Notes: generated by a model not told the origin, from the sequence alone. 64,000 nucleotides of DNA from Hyphomicrobiales bacterium (GCA_900469625.1 UBXV01000007.1:310001-374000); one strand, 5' to 3'; shown: positions 9,304 to 17,793, numbered from the stretch's first letter. Numbers and translations are program-made.

Positions 9304-10293
9304 TCAGAAGATCTTGGCGAACTCTTCGACGTTCTTGGCGTCGTAGACGAACGGGTCGGCCATGGCGCCTTCATTGTTGTCGTCGAGCTTGACGGCGCCC
9401 ATGCGGCCCATCTTCAGCTCCGCACCCGGCTTGGCTTCGGCACCGTTGATGAGATCATTGGCGATCATCGTGGCGGAATAACCGAGGTCGATCGGGTTCC
9501 AGATGGCGAAGGACTTGGAAGCGCCCGACTTGACGTGGCCGGCCATTTCCGAGGGAAGGCCGAGACCGGTAACGTTGATCTGGCCGATCTTGCCGGCGTC
9601 GGTGACGGCTTGGGCCGCGGCGACGATGCCGACAGAGGTCGGCGCAATGATCGCCTTCAGGTTCGGATAGGACTGGATGAGCCCTTGCGTCTCGCGGTAG
9701 GACTTGTCGGCGAGGTCATCGCCGTAGACGGTCGCGACGACATTGATGCCCTTGTAGTTGCCCTGGACCTTCTTCATCTCCTCGATCCAGACGTTCTGGT
9801 TGGTCGAGGTCGCGGTTGCCGAGAGCACCGCGACGTCGCCGCCATCCGGCAGATTGTCGGCGGCGAGCTTGATGATCATGTTGCCGATCAGCGGGCTCGA
9901 AGACGGGTTGAGGTGCATCAGGCGGCCGTCCTTGGCCACGCCGCTGTCCCAGGAAATGACCTTGATGCCGCGATCCATCGCCTTCTTCAGCGCCGGAACG
10001 AGCGCGTCGGTGTCGTTGGCCGATACCGCGATCGCGTCGACCTTCTGGGCGATCAGCGAGTTGATCACCTCGATCTGGCCTTCCGCGGTCGTCGTCGTCG
10101 GACCGGTATAGATCACCTCGACATTGCCCAGTTCCTTGGCGGCTTCCTGCGCGCCCTTGTTGGCGGCTTCGAAGAAGCCGATGCCGAGCGCCTTGACGAC
10201 GAGCGCGATCTTCTTGTTTTCCGCATGCGCGGCATTGGCCATCAACGCCAGCGAAACGGCGGCCGTGACCATCAATGATTTCAGGATCTTCAT
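9304..10293 (-). CDS. rhaS: Rhamnose-binding periplasmic protein RhaS
   Basis: 329-residue periplasmic sugar-binding protein of the RbsB-like family. A Sec signal peptide covers about residues 1-24 (MKILKSLMVTAAVSLALMA, cleavage near AHA-EN). The mature part has the typical strand order: KKIALVVKALGIGFF, then VDAIAVSANDTDALVPAL, then VISWDSGVAKDGR. It captures L-rhamnose and delivers it to RhaPQ. The ATG at 10293 is preceded by GGGAGGAG, a very strong ribosome-binding site, consistent with the high expression binding proteins need. The name follows rhizobial usage and is unrelated to the E. coli RhaS activator. Confidence 0.93.
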   Translation of the reverse strand: MKILKSLMVTAAVSLALMANAAHAENKKIALVVKALGIGFFEAANKGAQEAAKELGNVEVIYTGPTTTTAEGQIEVINSLIAQKVDAIAVSANDTDALVPALKKAMDRGIKVISWDSGVAKDGRLMHLNPSSSPLIGNMIIKLAADNLPDGGDVAVLSATATSTNQNVWIEEMKKVQGNYKGINVVATVYGDDLADKSYRETQGLIQSYPNLKAIIAPTSVGIVAAAQAVTDAGKIGQINVTGLGLPSEMAGHVKSGASKSFAIWNPIDLGYSATMIANDLINGAEAKPGAELKMGRMGAVKLDDNNEGAMADPFVYDAKNVEEFAKIF

Positions 10294-10363
10294 TTCCACT
10301 CCTCCCATGGACCGGAACGCGACCGGGATGATCGCATCGTCCGGCACTGACCTTCTCCAATTC

Positions 10364-10380
10364 AAGACCGGCCCGGTCTT
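10364..10380. promoter_or_regulatory. Palindrome between rhaR and rhaS
   Basis: AAGACCG-GCC-CGGTCTT, a perfect 7-bp inverted repeat with a 3-nt centre, about 70 nt upstream of rhaS. It could be an operator or a small hairpin in the operon transcript. No known regulator consensus is matched. Confidence 0.4.
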
Positions 10381-10397
10381 TTGCGACCGGTGCCGAT

Positions 10398-10410
10398 CCC
10401 CCCCCCCCCC
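10398..10410. repeat. Poly-C tract of 13 bases
   Basis: An uninterrupted run of 13 C (G on the rhaR-rhaS transcript) just beyond the rhaR stop codon. It is followed by GACCG-TCTCAAG-CGGTC, a 5-bp hairpin next to that stop. Runs this long are prone to slippage, so its length may vary between cells or be a sequencing error. Confidence 0.85.
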
Positions 10411-10417
10411 GACCGTC

Positions 10418-11230
10418 TCAAGCGGTCGAGGATGCAGTCTGCGTATCGGCGCCGGACCTGGCATTGGCGATCACCAGGCGCACGCCGGCATTTTCGAGCA
10501 TCGCGGCATGCCTGTCCTCGATGCCCTGATCCGTGATCACAGTGGCGATCCGCTTCAATCCGCACAGGATGAGGCTGGAGCGCTTGTGGAATTTCGAGGA
10601 ATCGACCAGCACGACGAGCTCGTCGGCCTGATCGATCAGCTTCTGTTCGGCCTGGATCAGCAGCGGATCCGCTTCCATCAGGCCGAGCGGCCCGAGCCCC
10701 TGGGCTCCCATGAACATCCGGCGCGCATAGAAATTGCGCGTCACGTCATTGTCGAACGGACTCAGGATGATGTTCTGCTCGCGATAGATCGTGCCGCCCG
10801 ACAGCATCACCGTGTTCTTCGAATGCTTGAGCAGGTGCTCGGCAATCGGAAACGAGTTGGTGAAGACCTGCATGCGCCGGTTGGTGAGAAAATGCACCAT
10901 CTGGAACGTGGTGGTGCCGCCATTGATGATGATCGGCTCGCCGTCTTCGCACAGCCCCACCGCTTCCTTGGCGATTGCCTGTTTTTCGCGGGCATGCAGA
11001 CTTTCATTGACCTTGAACGGCCGACCGGCAAGCCCGACGAACTGGGGCGGATTGATCGCCTCCGCTCCGCCGCGCACCCGCCGCAGCCGCTTTTGCACGT
11101 GGAGTGCTGCGATATCACGCCGGATCGTCGCCTCGGAACTGTCGGTCAGGTCGACCAGTTCCGGCACCGTGACGACGGGCTTTTCCTGAACCGCCGACAG
11201 AATGATCCGATGTCTTTCTTTCTCGTGCAT
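10418..11230 (-). CDS. rhaR: DeoR-family repressor of rhamnose genes RhaR
   Basis: 270-residue DeoR/GlpR-type regulator. The N-terminal winged helix-turn-helix (residues about 4-60) ends in the family signature SSEATIRRDIAALHVQKRLRRVRGGA. The C-terminal DeoR sensor domain of the sugar-phosphate isomerase fold contains IIINGGTTTFQMV and FMGAQGL. In R. leguminosarum the homologue represses both rha transcripts and is relieved by a rhamnose intermediate. ATG at 11230 follows GGAGGAGCGG; an upstream in-frame start would add 13 residues. It is the first gene of the minus-strand operon, so it probably autoregulates. Confidence 0.92.
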   Translation of the reverse strand: MHEKERHRIILSAVQEKPVVTVPELVDLTDSSEATIRRDIAALHVQKRLRRVRGGAEAINPPQFVGLAGRPFKVNESLHAREKQAIAKEAVGLCEDGEPIIINGGTTTFQMVHFLTNRRMQVFTNSFPIAEHLLKHSKNTVMLSGGTIYREQNIILSPFDNDVTRNFYARRMFMGAQGLGPLGLMEADPLLIQAEQKLIDQADELVVLVDSSKFHKRSSLILCGLKRIATVITDQGIEDRHAAMLENAGVRLVIANARSGADTQTASSTA

Positions 11231-11271
11231 CCGCTCCTCCGATAATGTGCATGCTTCCATCACGACCAAAC

Positions 11272-11348
11272 ATTGTCAATCACAAACAATCATATTTTTT
11301 CATTGTGCAGTGCGATATGCGCGAACTTGATCGTTTTTGATTGACAAT
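11272..11348. promoter_or_regulatory. Divergent rha control region with paired inverted 20-bp sites (probable RhaR operators)
   Basis: Arm 1 (11272-11291) is ATTGTCAATCACAAACAATC. Arm 2 (11329-11348), read on the minus strand, differs at only two of 20 bases. The arms are separated by 37 bp. Each contains TTGACA pointing outward, towards rhaR and towards rhaD, so each would supply a -35 element to the promoter on its side. A repressor bound to both arms would block both operons. Binding by RhaR is inferred from position; the -10 elements are not clear. Confidence 0.72.
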
Positions 11349-11433
11349 GACTTTCGGCCCATGTGATCTGATGCCAACCACATCTCCACGCGGCCGCCAA
11401 GCCGCATGGCAACGGACCGGGAGGATTTTCGAG

Positions 11434-13533
11434 ATGCTCGACAAGCAACAGGGCGCGCGGCTTGCCAATCTATGGGATGAGGCAAAGGCGGCCGGCATGA
11501 CCGAGCCCGAGCGTCTTCTATACCGCTCGAACCTGCTCGGCTCCGACAAGCGCATCACCAATTATGGCGGCGGCAACACCTCGGCCAAGGTGATGGAGAA
11601 GGATCCTCTGAGCGGCGAAACGGTCGAGGTTCTCTGGGTCAAGGGTTCCGGCGGCGACGTCGGCACGATCAAGATGGACGGTTTCGCGACGCTCTACATG
11701 GACAAGCTGAATGCGCTGAAGGGCATCTATCGCGGCGTCGCCTTCGAAGACGAGATGGTCGGCTATCTGCCGCATTGCACCTTCGATCTCAATCCGCGCG
11801 CCGCTTCGATCGACACGCCGCTGCATGCCTATGTGCCGAGGAAACATGTCGACCACATGCATCCAGACGCGATCATCGCGATTGCGGCGAGCAAGGACAG
11901 CCAGAACCTGACCGACAACCTGTTCGGCGGCGAAATCGGCTGGCTGCCCTGGAAGCGTCCCGGCTTCGAGCTCGGCCTCTGGCTCAGCGATTTCTGCGCG
12001 AAGAACCCGCAGGCGCGCGGCGTCATCCTTGAAAGCCACGGCCTCTTTACCTGGGGCGACACGGCCAAGGAGGCATACGAGACGACGATCGAGATCATCA
12101 ATGTCGCGATGGATTGGTTCGCGGAATACAACATCGGCCCGGCGTTCGGCGGCGCCGCAAAGCCGACGCTCGAGACAGCCGAGCGTGCGGCAATCGCCAA
12201 ACGGCTGATGCCGGCGATCCGCGGCCTCATCACCACCGACGAGCGCAAGGTCGGCCATTTCGACGACAGCCAGGCCGTACTCGACTTCGTCACGTCGAAG
12301 GATCTGAAGCCGCTGGCAGCGCTCGGCACCAGTTGCCCCGACCATTTCCTGCGCACCAAGATCCGGCCGCTGGTCGTCGATTTCGATCCTGCGGCCGCCG
12401 ACATCGAAAAGACGATTGCCGGCCTGCCGGACGCGGTCAAAGCCTATCGCGCCGATTACGCCGCCTACTACGAGCGCTGCAAGCATGCGGACAGCCCTGC
12501 CATGCGCGATCCGAACGCGGTGGTCTATCTCGTGCCGGGCGTCGGCATGATCACCTTTGCCAAGGACAAGGCGACCGCCCGCATCTCCGGCGAGTTCTAC
12601 GTCAATGCCATCAACGTCATGCGCGGCGCCTCCGGCGTGTCGACCTATGTCGGCCTGCCGGAACAGGAAGCCTTCGACATCGAATACTGGCTGCTTGAAG
12701 AAGCCAAGCTGCAGCGCATGCCGAAGCCGAAGAGCCTGGCCGGGCGCATCGCGCTGGTCACCGGCGGCGCCGGCGGCATCGGCAAGGCAACCGCGCACCG
12801 GCTGATGCAGGAGGGCGCCTGCGTCGTCATCGCCGATATCGACGAGACGGCGCTGGCCGCCGCCGAAAGCGAGCTTGCAGGCCGTCACGGCAAGGACTTC
12901 GTGCGCTCCGTCAGCATGAACGTCACCAGCGAGGCAGCCGTCGAAGCTGGCTTCGGCGATACGTTGCTTGCCTTTGGCGGCCTCGACATCCTGGTCTCCA
13001 ATGCGGGCCTTGCCTCCTCGGCCACTGTCGAGGACACGACGCTGGCGCTCTGGACCAAGAACATGGACATTCTCGCGACCGGCTACTTCCTCGTTTCGCG
13101 CGAGGCGTTCCGGGTGTTCCGCAACCAGAAGGCCGGCGGCAACGTCGTCTTCGTCGCCTCCAAGAACGGCCTTGCGGCCTCCCCCGGCGCATCGGCCTAT
13201 TGCACCGCCAAGGCGGCCGAAATTCACCTTGCCCGCTGCCTGGCGCTCGAAGGCGCGTCAGCACAGATCCGCGTCAACGTCGTAAACCCGGACGCGGTGC
13301 TGCGCGGCTCGAAGATCTGGACCGGCGAGTGGAAGGAACAGCGCGCCGCCGCCTACAAGATGGATGTCGACGACCTCGAAGCGCACTATCGCGAACGCTC
13401 GATGCTGAAGCTCAGCGTGTTCCCGGAGGACATCGCCGAGGCGATCTACTTCCTGGCCTCGGACATGTCGGCGAAATCGACCGGCAACATCGTCAATGTC
13501 GACGCGGGCAACGCCCAGTCGTTCACCCGCTGA
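11434..13533 (+). CDS. rhaD: Bifunctional rhamnulose-1-phosphate aldolase / short-chain dehydrogenase RhaD
   Basis: 699 residues with two enzymes fused. The N-terminal class II aldolase has a metal-binding cluster His138, His141 and His143 (KHVDHMHPD) and His202 (ESHGLFTWG). It splits rhamnulose-1-phosphate into dihydroxyacetone phosphate and L-lactaldehyde. From about residue 430 follows an SDR with nucleotide motif TGGAGGIG and catalytic Tyr589-Lys593 (YCTAK), which should oxidise or reduce the lactaldehyde. The fusion matches the aldolase/ADH subfamily common in rhizobia. ATG at 11434 follows GGGAGGATTTTCGAG; longer frames upstream overlap the operator. First gene of the plus-strand arm. 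Confidence 0.93.
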   Translation: MLDKQQGARLANLWDEAKAAGMTEPERLLYRSNLLGSDKRITNYGGGNTSAKVMEKDPLSGETVEVLWVKGSGGDVGTIKMDGFATLYMDKLNALKGIYRGVAFEDEMVGYLPHCTFDLNPRAASIDTPLHAYVPRKHVDHMHPDAIIAIAASKDSQNLTDNLFGGEIGWLPWKRPGFELGLWLSDFCAKNPQARGVILESHGLFTWGDTAKEAYETTIEIINVAMDWFAEYNIGPAFGGAAKPTLETAERAAIAKRLMPAIRGLITTDERKVGHFDDSQAVLDFVTSKDLKPLAALGTSCPDHFLRTKIRPLVVDFDPAAADIEKTIAGLPDAVKAYRADYAAYYERCKHADSPAMRDPNAVVYLVPGVGMITFAKDKATARISGEFYVNAINVMRGASGVSTYVGLPEQEAFDIEYWLLEEAKLQRMPKPKSLAGRIALVTGGAGGIGKATAHRLMQEGACVVIADIDETALAAAESELAGRHGKDFVRSVSMNVTSEAAVEAGFGDTLLAFGGLDILVSNAGLASSATVEDTTLALWTKNMDILATGYFLVSREAFRVFRNQKAGGNVVFVASKNGLAASPGASAYCTAKAAEIHLARCLALEGASAQIRVNVVNPDAVLRGSKIWTGEWKEQRAAAYKMDVDDLEAHYRERSMLKLSVFPEDIAEAIYFLASDMSAKSTGNIVNVDAGNAQSFTR

Positions 13534-13546
13534 TCCGGAGATTTTG

Positions 13547-14839
13547 ATGAGCACCATGATCGGCAAGACCGTCGTCGACGCGGAAAACCAACGTCGCGAG
13601 GCGGCACTGCGCCAGGATTATGCCAGCCTCGGCGAGAGGCTGTCTCGTCGCGGCTTCGACATCGACGCCATCAAGCGGAAGGTGGCTGCCTATGGCGTCG
13701 CCGTGCCTTCCTGGGGTGTCGGCACCGGCGGCACGCGCTTTGCCCGCTTCCCCGGCAAGGGCGAGCCGCGCAACATCTTCGACAAGCTCGAAGACTGCGC
13801 CGTCATACAGCAGCTGACGCGCGCGACCCCGAAGGTCTCGCTGCACATCCCCTGGGACAAGGTGAGCGACATCTCCGAACTGAAGCAGAAGGGTTCAGCC
13901 CTCGGTCTCGGCTTCGACGCGATGAACTCCAACACGTTCTCGGATGCGCCGGGACAGGCGCATTCCTACAAGTTCGGTTCACTGTCGCACAGCGACGTGG
14001 CCACGCGCGCCCAGGCGGTCGAGCACAATCTCGAATGCATCGATATCGGCCGGCAGCTCGGCTCGAAGGCTCTGACCGTCTGGGTCGGCGACGGTTCCAA
14101 CTTTCCCGGCCAGAGCAACTTCACCCGGTCGTTCGAGCGTTATCTCGATGCGATGAAATCGGTCTATGCCGCCCTTCCGCAAGACTGGCGGGTCTTTACC
14201 GAGCACAAGATGTTCGAGCCGGCCTTCTATTCCACCGTCGTCCAGGACTGGGGCACCAACTACCTGATCGCCCAGGAACTCGGCCCCAAGGCATTCTGCC
14301 TTGTCGACCTCGGCCATCACGCGCCCAACGTCAACATCGAGATGATCGTCGCCCGGCTGATCCAGTTCAAGAAGCTCGGCGGGTTCCATTTCAACGATTC
14401 CAAATACGGCGACGACGACCTCGACACCGGCTCGATCGATCCTTACCGCCTCTTCCTCGTCTTCAACGAACTCGTCGATGCCGAGACACGCGGCGCCGAG
14501 GGGTTCGATCCCGCCCATATGCTCGACCAGAGCCACAACGTTACCGACCCGATCGAAAGCCTGATGACCAGCGCGATGGAAGTCTGCCGCGCCTATGCCC
14601 AGGCGCTGATCGTCGACCGGCAGGCGCTTGATGGCTTCCAGCAGTACAACGATGCGCTGATGGCGACGGAAACGCTGAAGACAGCGTTTCGAACCGACGT
14701 CGAGCCGATCCTGGCCATGGCCCGTTTCGAAAGCGGCGGGGCGATCGCGCCGGTCGCGACCTATCGGGCGAGCGGATACCGCGCCAAGGTGGCAGGCGAG
14801 CGGCCGGCGGTGGCCGGCGGTGGCGGCGGCATCGTCTGA
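13547..14839 (+). CDS. rhaI: L-rhamnose isomerase, rhizobial type RhaI
   Basis: 430-residue TIM-barrel sugar isomerase converting L-rhamnose to L-rhamnulose. Metal-site candidates lie in FTEHKMFEPAFY, CLVDLGHHAPNVNIEM and GGFHFNDSKYGDDDLD. It belongs to the L-rhamnose isomerase group related to Pseudomonas stutzeri and rhizobial enzymes rather than E. coli RhaA. ATG at 13547 is 13 nt past the rhaD stop with CCGGAG upstream. With RhaU and RhaK it completes the path to rhamnulose-1-phosphate. The C-terminal tail is Gly/Ala-rich, probably unstructured. Confidence 0.92.
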   Translation: MSTMIGKTVVDAENQRREAALRQDYASLGERLSRRGFDIDAIKRKVAAYGVAVPSWGVGTGGTRFARFPGKGEPRNIFDKLEDCAVIQQLTRATPKVSLHIPWDKVSDISELKQKGSALGLGFDAMNSNTFSDAPGQAHSYKFGSLSHSDVATRAQAVEHNLECIDIGRQLGSKALTVWVGDGSNFPGQSNFTRSFERYLDAMKSVYAALPQDWRVFTEHKMFEPAFYSTVVQDWGTNYLIAQELGPKAFCLVDLGHHAPNVNIEMIVARLIQFKKLGGFHFNDSKYGDDDLDTGSIDPYRLFLVFNELVDAETRGAEGFDPAHMLDQSHNVTDPIESLMTSAMEVCRAYAQALIVDRQALDGFQQYNDALMATETLKTAFRTDVEPILAMARFESGGAIAPVATYRASGYRAKVAGERPAVAGGGGGIV

Positions 14840-15164
14840 GGTCCGCCAATCTCCTTCAGAATCGACACGCCGGGGGCTGCCACCGCGCGGCGTGTTCGCG
14901 CCCTTGCGCGGCGGGGCGCCGTGTGGGATCGGCCATTCCAGCAGGCACCGGCAGAAGTGCGACCTCGCATTCTTTCCAAAAAATCATCGCGCGATGAAAT
15001 TGCCCCCTATCTGATTTCAATTCCTGGTCTATCTTTCATCTTGCAGCACCACGCGCCCGATCGGCGAAGCATGCTGCGGCGCTTTGAATTGCCGCATGTT
15101 TCCCTCACGGATCAGCTGGGATTTGAGGAGACGTGCTTAAGGTCCAACGGAAAGGGAACCATTC
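14840..15164. other. Intergenic region after rhaI
   Basis: About 325 bases with no supported gene. The first half is G+C-rich (rhaI 3' end), the second half more A+T-rich (14975-15060) and likely contains the promoter of the following small membrane protein. A ribosome-binding site GGAAAGGGAA lies at about 15148-15157. No terminator with a clear T-run was found. Confidence 0.4.
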
Positions 15165-15419
15165 ATGGGTATCGAAAGCATTCTCGTCTTCCTGATCGTC
15201 GGCGCGGTCGCCGGCTGGCTTGCCGGCCTGATCGTCAAGGGCTTCGGCTTCGGCCTGATCGGCAACATGGTCGTCGGCATCATCGGTGCCTTCATCGCCG
15301 GCTTCCTCTTTCCCGCCATCGGCATCAGCCTCGGGACGGGCGTGCTCTCGGCGATCCTGCACGCGACGATCGGTGCCGTGATCCTGCTTGTCTTGATCCG
15401 CATCGTCAAACAGGCCTGA
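15165..15419 (+). CDS. GlsB/YeaQ/YmgE family small membrane protein
   Basis: 84 residues, three hydrophobic segments separated by glycine-rich turns: ESILVFLIVGAVAGWLAG, GLIGNMVVGIIGAFIAGFLF and ILHATIGAVILLVLIRIV. The pattern GAVAGWLAGLIVKG...GLIGNMVVGIIGAFIAG is the hallmark of the transglycosylase-associated (GlsB/YeaQ/YmgE) family, often induced by general stress; molecular function is not known. Strong ribosome-binding site upstream. Confidence 0.9.
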   Translation: MGIESILVFLIVGAVAGWLAGLIVKGFGFGLIGNMVVGIIGAFIAGFLFPAIGISLGTGVLSAILHATIGAVILLVLIRIVKQA

Positions 15420-15498
15420 CGGCAAACTGTCGCGCCATCGATACCGGACGGCTCGCCGATGCGACGGGCCGTTCTGCGACCAAAGGAAGGAATGGACC

Positions 15499-15687
15499 AT
15501 GAGCGAACTCCACACCGACAACATCGAGACGGCGCTGAAGGCGTTCATGGCCGACCACCCGGGCAAGCTGACGCGAGAGCAGGCGATCGCGGCGATCCTT
15601 GAAAACTGGTTCACCACCCATGGCTACCTGCCGGCACAGCAGGAAGGCATGCGCCCGGAAGAGCTTGACGCCTCCAACGACGATTGA
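15499..15687 (+). CDS. Conserved small hypothetical protein
   Basis: 62 residues, acidic, mostly helical: MSELHTDNIETALKAFMADH, then REQAIAAILENWFTTHGYLP and an acidic tail. No membrane segment. ATG at 15499 follows AAAGGAAGGAATGGACC. The sequence REQAIAAILENW looks like the short helical repeats seen in rhizobial proteins of unknown role. It lies 79 nt after the GlsB-like gene, so the two may share a transcript. Confidence 0.7.
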   Translation: MSELHTDNIETALKAFMADHPGKLTREQAIAAILENWFTTHGYLPAQQEGMRPEELDASNDD

Positions 15688-15780
15688 GACAGTTCCGCCG
15701 TCGGCAGCGTCGCTCCGACTGAAGGCGTTCGTCCGCCCGATCTCCATCCCCAAACCATTGCCAGAGCCTGAAGCCCGATC

Positions 15781-16242
15781 ATGAGCCTTACATCCGTCAA
15801 ACAGTTCTTCTCCGAACACGCCCCCGATATCGACGTCATCGAGCTCCAGCAGAGCACGGCCACCGTGGCACTTGCCGCCGAAGGCCATGGCGTCGAACCC
15901 GCCCAGATCGCCAAGACGCTCGCCCTTCGGGTCGGTGACGACGTGATCCTGATCGTGACGCGGGGCGACGCGCGGCTCGATAACAAGAAGTACAAGGCTC
16001 GCTTCGGCACCAAGGCCCGCATGCTGGGCTTCGACGAGGTCGAGGCGGAAACCGGGCATCCGGTCGGCGGCGTTTGCCCCTTCGGGCTTGCCAAGCCCCA
16101 CAGCATCTATTGCGACCTGTCGCTCAAGGCCTATGACATCGTCGTTCCGGCCGCCGGCGCGACCAATGCGGCCGTACACATCAATCCGCAACGCATCGCC
16201 GAACTGACCGGCGCCGAATGGATCGACGTTTCCGAAACGTGA
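15781..16242 (+). CDS. YbaK/ProX-type aminoacyl-tRNA deacylase
   Basis: 153 residues of the YbaK/EbsC family, which hydrolyse mischarged tRNA such as Cys-tRNA-Pro or Ala-tRNA-Pro in trans. Family features are IAKTLALRVGDDVILIVTRGDARLDNKK with the conserved Lys, GFDEVEAETGHPVGGVCPFGL, and the C-terminal AAGATNAAVHINPQRIAELTGAEW. Cytoplasmic, stand-alone domain. Exact amino acid specificity cannot be read from the sequence. ATG at 15781 gives the normal domain length. Confidence 0.9.
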   Translation: MSLTSVKQFFSEHAPDIDVIELQQSTATVALAAEGHGVEPAQIAKTLALRVGDDVILIVTRGDARLDNKKYKARFGTKARMLGFDEVEAETGHPVGGVCPFGLAKPHSIYCDLSLKAYDIVVPAAGATNAAVHINPQRIAELTGAEWIDVSET

Positions 16243-16385
16243 TCCGGGCACCGGACACCTGGCCGACGCTTCGGAAAAATGGTCGTCGCCTTGGTATGGC
16301 CACAAAGCTTAACTGAAACCTAAGCTGCGCCCCGGCAGTGATTTGCCGGGCCCGCCCACCTTTTCCCAGTCAGGACCCGTCCAGC

Positions 16386-16772
16386 ATGAAGACAGTCGCG
16401 TACCCGCTCATCTTCGCCGCCACATTTTCTCCGGCGCTGGCGATGGATCAGTCCCTGGTGCGACAGTTCGAAAAGCTCGATCCGCAGACCCGTCTGGAGC
16501 AGCGCTGCGACACCGAGGCGATGGAGCGCATCAATGCCGACAAGTCGACCTTCAAGCCCGACAAGGTGATCGCCTACACCTTCGCCGAACCTGTCATGAA
16601 GGAAGACAAGATGAAGGCGCCGGGCGCCGTCTTCCGCAGCAAGGGAGAATGGTACAAGCTGAAATTCAAGTGCCTGACCGACGCCGAGCACCTGGATATC
16701 CTGTCCTTCGAGTACAAGATCGGCGAGCTGGTGCCGCACGAAAGCTGGGACGAGTTCTTCCTCTATCCCTGA
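16386..16772 (+). CDS. Exported DUF930 family protein
   Basis: 128 residues with an N-terminal signal peptide (MKTVAYPLIFAATFSPALA), probably cleaved near ALA-MD. The mature part has two Cys (EQRCDTEAMERIN and KFKCLTDAEHL) that could form a disulfide, and the family-like motifs DKVIAYTFAEP and FRSKGEWYKLKFKC. Matches the rhizobial DUF930 periplasmic proteins from memory; function unknown. The start at 16386 is preferred because it begins the signal peptide. Confidence 0.8.
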   Translation: MKTVAYPLIFAATFSPALAMDQSLVRQFEKLDPQTRLEQRCDTEAMERINADKSTFKPDKVIAYTFAEPVMKEDKMKAPGAVFRSKGEWYKLKFKCLTDAEHLDILSFEYKIGELVPHESWDEFFLYP

Positions 16773-16818
16773 AGTCAGGACAACGGGCGCGCGAGACGCC
16801 GCCGGTTTCTTGCCGTCG

Positions 16819-16914
16819 CTAGATGACGGCCATCAGAAACAACAATGAGCCGAGCGACATCGCGGCCATGATGCTCATCAGCATCTTCATCATGTGATCT
16901 GCCATTTCGTACAT
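16819..16914 (-). CDS. Possible tiny membrane protein downstream of a CtrA-type box
   Basis: 31 codons, MYEMADHMMKMLMSIMAAMS then LGSLLFLMAVI. It is Met-rich with one hydrophobic span and a short charged N-terminus. The frame stays open upstream to 17112 but that extension has no hydrophobic or family pattern, so a start at 16914 or 16905 is preferred. A perfect TTAA-N7-TTAA box lies about 150 nt upstream on the same strand. No family recognised. Confidence 0.4.
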   Translation of the reverse strand: MYEMADHMMKMLMSIMAAMSLGSLLFLMAVI

Positions 16915-17060
16915 CCTTGCCTCTACTCCCTCAGGAATGAACGAATGCCTGCTTTTGGAGCGCAGCATGCCTGGCACGCAGGCTTGAAACGCCCAGTCGA
17001 CACGATCCCACCGGTTCCGTGCACAATCTGCTATCAAAGGATGAAGTTGCGCCGACATGG

Positions 17061-17076
17061 TTAACAATTGGTTAAC
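17061..17076. promoter_or_regulatory. CtrA-type binding site (TTAA-N7-TTAAC)
   Basis: TTAA-CAATTGG-TTAAC, an exact match to the full CtrA consensus of alphaproteobacteria. It lies between the tRNA-Phe gene and a possible small membrane protein gene on minus. The spacer contains CAATTG, so the site is almost symmetrical. Confidence 0.6.
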
Positions 17077-17321
17077 GATGTCGCTCGTGAGATAGAGGAT
17101 CATCGGCGCCACGCCGATGGGCGCGACAACCAGATCAACGATCTCCAGCTATTCCGCTTTCACGCCCATTACGTCGCGCGATTGGCTCAACGGCTCATCG
17201 CGGCCATTCGATCAGCAACACATTGCATGGGCCTGCGCGCGTCGTTGAAAACCGACGACATCAAATGCCGTCGACAGCCACGCGGCTTGAGATAGCACCA
17301 TTGATTTTCTTTTGAAAAGAA

Positions 17322-17397
17322 TGGTGCCCGGAGGCGGATTTGAACCACCGACACGCGGATTTTCAATCCGCTGCTCTACCAACTGAGCTATCCGGGC
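17322..17397 (-). tRNA. tRNA-Phe (GAA)
   Basis: 76 nt including an encoded CCA. The acceptor stem GCCCGGA pairs with TCCGGGC. The D arm is AGCTCAGTTGGTAGAGC, the anticodon loop TTGAAAA carries GAA, and the T arm GGTTCAAATCC is canonical. Downstream of the yacG operon on the same strand, as in other Rhizobiales. Confidence 0.98.
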
Positions 17398-17578
17398 ATC
17401 CTGCCGTTGCGGGCAGCGGTTCCTTTCGGAACCCTCGGGGCGTTGTTTGTGCCCCGGAAGCGAGCGGGGTTATAACATGATGTTCGGCGGTGTCCAGCAC
17501 CAAATGAAAGTTTTTTGGCAGTTATTTCAAAGAGTGTGGAAAAAGCCGAAAAACTGAGGATATTCAGGCAGATCGCGG

Positions 17579-17788
17579 TCAGCGATCGTCGTCGTCGGCT
17601 TTCGCCTCGTCGTCTGCCACGGGAATGGCATAGGATCCCGATAGCCAGCGATTGAGGTCGACATTGCGGCAACGGTCCGAGCAGAAGGGATAGTGCTCGC
17701 GGTGCGAAGGGCGACCGCATTCAGGGCAAGGACGCGGCGCACGCAGGGGTGCTATGTTCGATGCGCTTTTCTTGTCTTCGTCCGTCAC
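17579..17788 (-). CDS. yacG: Zinc-binding DNA gyrase inhibitor YacG
   Basis: 69 residues. The four-Cys zinc finger reads CPECGRP...FCSDRCRNVDLNRWLSGSYAIP, the complete YacG signature (CX2C, X15-ish, CX3C, then DLxxWL). The protein binds gyrase B in E. coli and limits supercoiling. An acidic tail (DDEAKADDDDR) follows. GTG at 17788, 5 nt after the maf stop and after GAAGGCA, is the preferred start; a TTG at 17809 overlapping maf is possible. Last protein gene of the infA-maf-yacG group. Confidence 0.88.
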   Translation of the reverse strand: MTDEDKKSASNIAPLRAPRPCPECGRPSHREHYPFCSDRCRNVDLNRWLSGSYAIPVADDEAKADDDDR

Positions 17789-17793
17789 TGCCT

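Noticed and set aside
16309-16323. TTAA-N7-CTAA upstream of the DUF930 gene
   Set aside because: One mismatch to the CtrA consensus and no other promoter evidence.
16915-17112. N-terminal extension of the tiny minus-strand membrane protein
   Set aside because: The extension covers the CtrA box and has no conserved character; a start at 16914 or 16905 is more sensible.
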